This document shows positions 56,931-64,000 of a stretch of DNA of 64,000 nt, one piece after another (the first letter of the stretch is position 1; every line of letters starts with the position of its first letter). Under the pieces are notes generated by a model. The model searched no databases. It saw only the letters and a program-made list of their open reading frames with translations, and was not told the DNA's origin. The position numbers were made by a program, and so were the translations under genes. The stretch comes from Ottelia alismoides (lineage: Eukaryota > Streptophyta > Magnoliopsida > Alismatales > Hydrocharitaceae): positions 310,001 through 374,000 of the forward strand of contig JAZKJV010010132.1 of assembly GCA_037367405.1 (NCBI GenBank), given 5' to 3'.

Positions 56931-57448
56931 TAATCTTAGCATAATTACCTCTTAGTTTTCAAGGTATATATATAGTAGTGAATACAATATATATATCCTT
57001 AATAAGGTTCCATGCAAGTGCTGGAATCTAGCACCAGAGAGTGCTACTTCATTAGGAAAATAAAGGATGGTATTGGATACCTACTTTATGACCTTGAGAT
57101 TCTTAAAATATCTTATCTCTGAGAATGTGACTCTTAGATGATGACTGGCTTGAGAATCAAGATGAAAATGAAGTGAAGGAACTTATTTAATCTTAGCATA
57201 ATTACCTCTTAGTTTTCAAGGTATATATATAGTAGAGACTATAATATATATATCCTTAATATGGTTCCATGCAAGTGCTGGAATCTAGCACCAGAGAGTG
57301 CTACTTCATTAGGAAAATAAAGGATGGTATTTGATACCTACTTTATGACCTTGAGATTCGTAAAAGATTTTATATCTGAGAATGTGACTCTTAGATGATG
57401 ACTCGCTTGAGAATCAAGATGAAAATGAAGTGAAGGACGTATTTAATC
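56931..57448. repeat. Tandem duplication (257-bp period, two units)
   Basis: 56931-57187 and 57188-57448 both begin TAATCTTAGCATAATTACC and run in parallel, with few differences, through GAATCAAGATGAAAATGAAG. Confidence 0.88.
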
Positions 57449-58759
57449 TTGAGAAGATAATGAGTCTCCTGAAATCGAAAACTAAAAGGACAATTAAAGA
57501 TTAAACACTAATACCTCTTCAAATGAGTTTGAGGATGAGTCTGAAAATGAACATCTGTCAGTTGAGTCTGAAAATGATCGGACTTCATGTGATGAAGCTC
57601 CTGAAGATCATGGCATGGAAAGATGGATTTTAGCAATAAAATCTAAAGTAGACTTCATATACAAGTGTTGTATATGGACCCTCGAGGATCCATCTATATG
57701 GGTTAGACCCGTTAAGTTGCAAATGGATCTTCAAGAGAAAGAGGGAACATGATGAGAAGGTACAGATCTTCAAAGCACGGCTCGTATCCACAAGACACGT
57801 ACCTAAGAGAAGACATCGCTAGGGGTGAGACTTTCTCTTCAGTGACCATGCTTAAACTCATCATATTATTGCTAACTATAGCTATACAATTTGACTATGA
57901 CATCTTCAAGATGGAAGTCAATACTGCATTCCTCTATGAATACCTGTTTGAGGATATTCACATGGAGTAGAACCAGGGCTTCATGGTTGAGGAAAGCAAG
58001 GAGTACAAGCTTAAGAAACTCCATCTACGGACTCAAATAAGCTTCTTGTAGTTGGAACATAAGATTGATGAAATTATAAAGGTTAATATTTCAGATAGAA
58101 TCTTGATGTACCATTTGAAGTTTAGTGAGAGTGTCAATGTGTTCATCGTGCTAAATGTAGATGATATCCGAATCATTTGGAATGATATAAGGACGATGAC
58201 AAGTGTTTTATAATCTAGTTAATCGAAACCTTTTAAGATCTTAATTCTGAAGTTATTTAGAAGCAAAGAGAAGAGGGTATTGGGACCGTTACATTAGTGA
58301 TACACCTTGGATATGTTCCATTTTCTGGAGAATTCCAAGAAAGGCTTCCATCTCTTAAGATATAGTAATGACCTGTCTGAAGGGATAACACCGCAAGGAG
58401 TTGAGGAAGTGAATGCTAGAACTGTTTGCCATAGTGCATCAGTTATGAGAAGCCGAGTGTATGCTAAATGTGTACAAAAGCCTGATGTCTACCATGCAGT
58501 GGGAGTAGTAAATTGTTACTAATTCTACTATAGAAATGAAATACTTGATTGCAATAATAACATTATCTTCAAAGATGACAAGACTTTCGAGATAGTGATC
58601 TCAAAGTCTTATATACAAGAACTTAAGACTTTATAGATAGTGATATAAAAGGTCCTAACTGCAGATACCTTAAGAGATAGAGATCTCCAGAAAAAAAAGG
58701 TATTCTGATAAGGATTATGAAAATACTAGTTATAATAATTATTAAGTTTTAGTGTTAAG

Positions 58760-58964
58760 CAAGGCCCTAAATGCCGGTTTCGGTCACCATTATGGTACGA
58801 CCAAAACAGAATTTCGATGGAATTTCGGCCAGAATTTCGGTCATTTCGGTCATTTTTTATACTAGGACCCCCATATTTCGGTCATTTCAGTCGAATTTCG
58901 ATTTCGACTGGATATCGATATTCGACACAAATTCGACCGAATTTCGCTGAAATTTGAGGCCATG
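58760..58964. mobile_element. hAT-type MITE (205 bp)
   Basis: Left end CAAGGCCCTAAATGCCGG, right end (reverse complement) CATGGCCTCAAATTTCAGCG. The 8-bp TSD GTGTTAAG (58752-58759) and GTGTCAAG (58965-58972) differs at one base. The interior has repeated ATTTCGGTC motifs in both directions. Confidence 0.78.
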
Positions 58965-59201
58965 GTGTCAAGAACACTATAACCGATAAAATTGAGTATT
59001 GGTTGCATAAGATGCAACATTCGCATTGAATGCGAGCATTGTTACTAGGAGATATGCAAGTGACGTAAAAGGACTTGGCGTAGTCTCTCGGAAACAGAGT
59101 GACTGATCAGCTTAACTAGCTATATTAAATAGCCTATGATTGTCACATGAGTTTGGGTTTAAAGATTAGCCCATTAAAGGCTCTTTGGGCTAGTGGGAGA
59201 T

Positions 59202-59839
59202 TGTTGGACATGTGAGCTCACTGCGAGCCATTATGCAATAAATATTATTGCAAATATCATTTCCTAATCTGAAGTAAAGAATAATTAAATTGCATAATAG
59301 GTCCCTTTGTACAATTAGAGTTATATACCATGGCCATCATAATGATCATACAACTGTTGATTCAATTATTGAATCATAGAGGTTGGTGCTTGGATGAAAA
59401 TCTAAAGAGTTAGATTGAGGACTCGTCAAGCACTGTCAAATGATTACTAAGAGATGATCTCCAACCTGAGAAGGAGATGGAAATCCTTTCTCTAAAGGCT
59501 GATATCTAACCGACCTCTTGATGCAGGTCCCCTGCATAAGAATAGATATTCGGAGGTGTTAGATAAGTTAAGTCAAAGATTTCACTTAACGATATTGAAA
59601 CCAAAGTCTTATGTCATATTTTGTCATGATATAGGCACGCATCCTCTAATCGGAGACAGATGTGTTGCTATATGTTTGAGTATGTACATTTAGCAGACCA
59701 ATAGGTTGATGACTTGATCAAGGTCTGTACATCGGCGGGCTGTTGTGCATGCAGGGGCATATGAGTAATACGATCTCTCATAGAGATCGTACAGGTTAAA
59801 AGGGCCAAATAAGACGATGTGTGTTCCGGAGAAGCATTG
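59202..59839 (+). repeat. Probable 3' LTR of the old Copia
   Basis: Starts TGTTGGACATGTGAGC directly after a PPT. The right end is not defined, and it passes into the GC-rich L1. Its 5' partner was not matched with confidence. Confidence 0.5.
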
Positions 59840-59878
59840 GTAAGGATTAATAGGTGGATGTTTTGGTGATGGAGCACT

Positions 59879-61660
59879 GTGACGAGGGGGGGAACCGGGG
59901 GAGCCGAAGGGGTGTGGCGGATGGTGGTAGGTCACTGGTCCTCTTCTTCGCGGGGTGGTTCTCGGAGGGCGTGTGCGCCTCGCGCAGTTCCTCTGAAGTC
60001 GCCTTTTGGTCGTGGCTGCTACCGCTGCAGCGCTTTGGATCATTGGGCGCGGTGCTGCCGCGAGCCGCTTCGTTGCTTCGGGTGTCGTCGCTCTGGCCAC
60101 ACGCGGAGGCGCTGTCCTGAGGTTAGGTCGTTTCCTTCGGTGCTGATCGGCGAGGGTGGCGGGCCGGGAGCGCTATTCCCGGCATCCTCCAACGTGGCTC
60201 GCGTCTCAAGGGCAGCATTCAAGGGTGACGTTGCATGTTTGTCTCAGTGGCGGGCTATGGCGCGGGGGTTGCTTGAGTCCGAGGCGCGGGCTCTGCTGGA
60301 GGGTTCAGCGGATCGGGTTCTGCAGCTGCAGTGGTGCCCTCCGGCGGATGCGGATGTCGCCGTGAGGCCGACTTGCTGGTTAGAATCGTCGTGAGAGGAA
60401 TCCCGTTGAGGGCGCGGTCAGTGAGGGCCATCGTCACGCTGCTGTGGGGCATAGTGGAAGTTATCTCCGTCGAGTCCAATGGGTGCCTTCCTGGGCAGGG
60501 GCTGGACGTGATTCTTCGGGTTCGCCCGGTGGGGGCGGCCGTGCTTGGTTGGTGGGAGGTCTCCTCTGCCGGCAAGCCGTTGTTGTTGGAGTTGCTCGAT
60601 GGCGCTTTGGTAAAGGTCGTCCCGGACGCAAGCCTCAGGCGATGGGAGGGCGAGGGGTCGCGGGCGCCCGGTAGTGTTGGTGTTGCTGGTCTTTCCTCGG
60701 GCGGTGGCCGTATTTCAGGCGACGATGCTCCTGTCTCTGTTGGTCCGCCACGGGGCAGGGGAGCTCGTCTCCAAGTGGTGTTGTGGCGGCGTCGGCGGCC
60801 TTCCCGAGGGAATGTCTCCGTTTCGGTGCGTTTCGCGAGGTTGGAGAGGCGGAGCAGGCGGCCTTTTCCCTGCCTTGGCGTATCGCGGAGGTGCCGGTTG
60901 CGGTTCTCGAGGAAGATGGTGGGGCCCGCTGCAGAGGTGGGCAGGGCGCTTGCTTTCCGGGTCGGTCGGACCCTGGGGTTTCACGGGCAGTGATGTTCGG
61001 ATCCATGTCGGGTTGTCGGGCGGGGGAGGCTGCTCCGAATGGACCGGAATCTTCTCCTGGCGCTGGTACTCGGGCGCTGGTGTTGCGGGCGGGTGGGGTT
61101 GCTCCGGTTCGCCTGGCGGGTCCGAGTTCGGTAGCGGGACCTGGCAGGGGCCTTTGCGATTCGCCTCGTGGGGTTCGCGTGTCGCCTGGACAGGCGGGAT
61201 CGGCGCCAGGGGCTGGGGTTTTTGGTTCGTCGTCGCGACCTTGTGAGCGGGGGTCTTCGAGTCGGCCGATGGGGAGTTCGACGGATGGAGGCTTCAGGTG
61301 CGGGCGGGTATGTGGAGCCTGGGGCTAGACTTGGGGAGCGGGGGTCGCCGGTTGGAGTGGTTGTTGGAGGGGAGGTGCACGGCGGCTCCATAGCTGTAGG
61401 GGAGGCGAGTGGAGATGGGTGCCCTGCTGTGGGGGTGGCTTGCTCGCCTGCTGATGCCGGGGGGCTTTTGGGGGTCTCCAGCCTGGCCCGTGTGGAGGGG
61501 GAGGGCAGATTGCGGCGGGGGCGATTCGGCGTGGCCTATCGAAGGGGAGGAGGCGATCGGCGGAGTTTTGGAAAGGGGGCGAGGGCTGCGATTTGGGCGT
61601 CCTTGGTTGCGGGCTCTTCGCCGCTGACAACCGGTCAGGGCGATTTTGACGTTGTTCCCA
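59879..61660 (+). pseudogene. L1 ORF1-like region with CCHC knuckles, frameshifted
   Basis: Reading frame 2 opens at 59879. CYRCSALDHWARCC and CFGCRRSGHTRRRC (about 60018-60115) are two zinc knuckles. The frame then continues AFKGDVACLSQWRAMARGLL and shifts to frame 1 near 60365 (DLLVRIVVRGIPL...ESNGCLPGQGLDVILRVRP), a stretch resembling the DUF4283-type part of plant L1 ORF1. Beyond about 60700 the protein is Gly/Arg/Ser-rich and the frame is uncertain. The role in the intact element would be RNA binding. Confidence 0.6.
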
Positions 61661-61748
61661 TGCGGAACAGATTTTGCCGCTCTTGATCGAGGTCTGGTTC
61701 GGAGGTTGGGCTTGTCCCTCCCCCCTCGAAGAAGGTTCCTGGTTCTTT

Positions 61749-64000
61749 ATGAAGATGCTATCCCTTAACGTTAGGGGTTTGGGCCGACCCGACAAGAGGC
61801 TTGGGGTGGTGAACCTGATGAGGGATGCGGGGGCAGATGTTGTTCTGCTGCAGGAGTCCAAGTTGCAGGTGTTGGATGATGCGACGCGTCGGGAGCTCAA
61901 CAGGGGAGGTGCTTTCGATTGGGCGGCGAAAGGGGTTGTCGGTGCGTCAGGGGGAATGATCTCCAGGTGGCGTGTCGATTCCTTTGACCTGCTCAGATCG
62001 TACGAGTCGGTGTTCTCTCTATCGGTCTAGCTGCGGCGGAGAGAGGATGGATGCTATCTCTGGATCACCAATATCTATGGCTCGCGTAAGCGAGAGGAGC
62101 TTTCTTTGGCAGCGGATTTGGCTACCGTTGGGCTTGAGGTGGGGGATGCTATCTGGCTTATTGGTGGCGACTTGAATGTTACCCTGCTTTCGGGTGACAG
62201 ACTGGGGGAGGCTGGGGGAGCTGATCCAGGATCTGAGGAGTTGAGGGAGGAGGTTAACTCCCTAGGTCTATCTATTGTGGATGCGGCTGAATGCAGATTC
62301 ACGTGGAGGAATTCGAGATCCAGGTCCAGACTTGACAGATTTCTGATGTCCGTTGAGGCTGGGGAGGCCTTCCCGTTGGCTAGGGCTTGGGCACTTCCGA
62401 GGACGTTATCCGATCACACTCCCATCCTCTGGAGCTCTGGCGAGCTGCGCCTGGGCCGTTCCTTTTTCCGATTCGAGAGGAAGTGGCTGCTTGAGGATGG
62501 CTTCCGGGACTTGGTCCCTGAGCACTGGAGGAGCTGCGTGGGAGAGGGGTCGGCGGTGTCGCGTTTTACGACTAAGTTGGCGTCCCTTCATCGGTTGTTG
62601 TTGTCTTTCGGGAGAGATGTCGCTCGGCGTCGTAGGGCGGACAAGGTCGAGGCTGAGGCAGGGATTTCCAGGTTGGACAGGCTAGACGATGAGAGGGGTT
62701 TGTCTTCGGCTGAGGTGGAGGAGAGGGTCGCGTGGCTGGAGGCCGTGCACCTGGAAGAAAGGAAGGAGGAGGTTCACTGGTGTCAGAGATCGAGGCAGAA
62801 GTGGCTTAGGGAAGGGGACGCGAACACTCGCTTCTTTCACTCTGTGGTGTCTGGGAGAAGGAGAAGGGGCTTCTTGCATGAAGTGGTGGTGGGGGGGCGA
62901 CCGGTGTCGGGCGAGAAGAACATAGGGGTCGCGTTGCGGGAGCACTTCGTGAGGGCTTCGAGGAGAGAGAGGGGGGAGGAGGCTTGGGGTTGGACTGGTC
63001 TGGGTGCGCGGTCTTTATCGGCTGCTCAGTCTGACTCGTTGGTGGCTGCTTTCTCTGAGGCGGAGGTTCGCAGAGCAGTTTGGGATTTGAATGGGGACGG
63101 GGCTCCTGGTCCCGATGGCTTCCCGGTCTGCTTTTACCAGGAGTTTTGGGAGACGCTGAAGGGTGACATTCTGGAGGTGATGGAGGAGTTCAGATGTGCT
63201 AACAAGGGTTTCGAGAAGGTTAACAGGGCCTTGATCTTCCTGTTACCCAAGAAGGGGAACCCGGTGGATGTTGGGGACTTTTGGCATATATCTATTTCCA
63301 ATGGCATTTATCCCATCGTATCCAAGGTGCTTGCTACCAGGCTCAGGGCGGTCTTGGCCTCTCTGATATTACATGCCCAATCTGCTTTCATTCATGGTCG
63401 GTGTATGGCGGATTGGATTGTTGCCGCGTCTGAGGCTTGTCTAGAGTGGAAGAGGTCTGCAAAGAAAGGAGCTGTGTGGAAGATTGATTATGCCAAGGCC
63501 TACGATTGTGTTAGCTAGAAGTTTCTGTGGACCTCACTGCAGAGACGCGGCTTTCCGACGGAGTGGATTGGGTGGATCAAAAGATGCGTCACTACCTGTT
63601 CGTGTTCTGTGTTGGTCAACGGGAGGCCGGAGGGTGGGTGGTTCCAGCCGCAGGTGGGCGTGCGCCAAGGATGCCCGTTGTCCCCCTTGATGTTTGTGCT
63701 GGTGGCGGACTGTTTGGCCGTTTTGTTTCAATAGGCGGTTGACGCTGGGAGGTGTGATGGATTCAGGTATGGGGACATCCGCATTCCGGTTCTGCAGTAT
63801 GTTGATGACACGTTGGTTTTTCTGGGAGGGACGGAAAAGCAAAATTACAATGTTGTCACTTTGGTTGACCTTTTTGGGTGCTTGTTTGGTTTGAGGATCA
63901 ACGGGCAAAAGTCGGTGTTGGTCCCGTTTACGATGAGTGACGAGGAGGGTACCAGAATTTCGGAGTGGGTCGGGTGTCCACGGGGCGAGCTGTCGATTAC
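61749..64000 (+). pseudogene. L1 ORF2 (endonuclease plus reverse transcriptase), three stops, partial
   Basis: ATG at 61749 (MKMLSLNVRGLG). The endonuclease shows VVLLQESKL, WITNIYGS, LIGGDLNVTL and LSDHTPI. The linker carries WLREGDANTRFFH. RT has NGDGAPGPDGFPVCFYQ, LIFLLPKKGNP, AQSAFIHGRCMADWIV, KIDYAKAYDCVS, VGVRQGCPLSPL and the catalytic box as YVDD (LQYVDDTLVFLGG near 63798). All this stays in one frame but has stops at 62028-62030, 63516-63518 and 63732-63734. The zf-RVT and tail lie off the edge. Confidence 0.88.

Larger units (their letters stand above)
56649..59201 (+). pseudogene. Old Copia RT remnant and downstream internal region
   Basis: At 57749-58200 the plus strand shows FSSVTMLKLIILLLTIAIQF, DIFKMEVNTAFLYEYLFEDI and VLNVDDIRI. 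These are decayed versions of the Copia motifs for the first catalytic Asp and the YVDD box. Stops occur at 57968 and after. A 257-bp tandem duplication lies upstream. The purine tract TAGTGGGAGAT at 59191-59201 precedes a 3' LTR start. The family differs from Copia 1, 2, 3 and 5. Confidence 0.68.
59840..64000 (+). mobile_element. L1 LINE, GC-rich, runs off the right edge
   Basis: A plus-strand ORF1 with CCHC knuckles (from about 59880) is followed by ORF2 with apurinic endonuclease and RT (61749 to the edge). The base composition is much more GC-rich than its surroundings. The exact 5' end was not found, and the 3' end lies beyond the window. Confidence 0.85.

Overview
This window is nuclear DNA from a flowering plant. 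The evidence is spliceosomal introns, a plant-type SNF2 ATPase of the FRG/CHR27/CHR28 kind, and dense nested plant transposons (Copia, Tekay-type Gypsy, L1 and RTE LINEs, hAT, Mutator, Tourist-like MITEs, a tRNA-derived SINE). The species cannot be fixed from the sequence. The one L1 that enters at the right is GC-rich.

Only one host gene is visible. It lies on the minus strand and leaves the window at base 1. Three N-terminal exons sit at 33670-35242, and three exons holding the start of the SNF2 ATPase domain sit at 1-1102. All splice phases agree. The two groups are separated by an intron of about 32.6 kb (1103-33669) made almost wholly of nested transposons. The RING and helicase-C parts lie off the left edge, and the 5' end of the gene was not found.

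Inside the intron, from left to right: (1) a 5'-truncated L1 (about 1480-7080) broken by a hAT element (1697-5140), which itself holds a non-autonomous LTR element (2354-4974), and by a pair of Tourist-like MITEs; (2) foldback MITEs (7215-7803), an internally deleted Copia (8608-9352) and a SINE (9756-9941); (3) an old Tekay-type Gypsy (10194-33586). The Gypsy has a Copia in its 5' LTR, a hAT in gag, a second hAT carrying a 2.76-kb solo LTR between protease and RT, and a reversed copy of the non-autonomous LTR element in its 3' LTR.

Right of the gene exons: a decayed Copia (36105-44140) contains a solo LTR with a 197-bp solo LTR inside it, a 38-bp micro-L1 and an RTE LINE, and it is cut short by an L1 3' fragment. 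Next comes a very old Copia (PBS near 45407, 3' LTR from 59202) that hosts a young minus-strand Copia with identical LTRs (46354-51375), a Mutator-like element (52428-53614), an internally deleted Copia (54840-56643) and a hAT MITE (58760-58964). A GC-rich L1 (about 59840-64000) runs off the right edge.

Most boundaries rest on target-site duplications (TSDs) read directly from the sequence. The two most interesting signals are the transposon-filled giant intron in a gene family tied to RNA-directed DNA methylation, and a stem-loop in the leaders of three related Copia elements. That stem-loop keeps the loop AGTCTACA while its stem sequence changes, and a complementary TGTAGAC (or GTAGAC) lies downstream, so a pseudoknot is possible.
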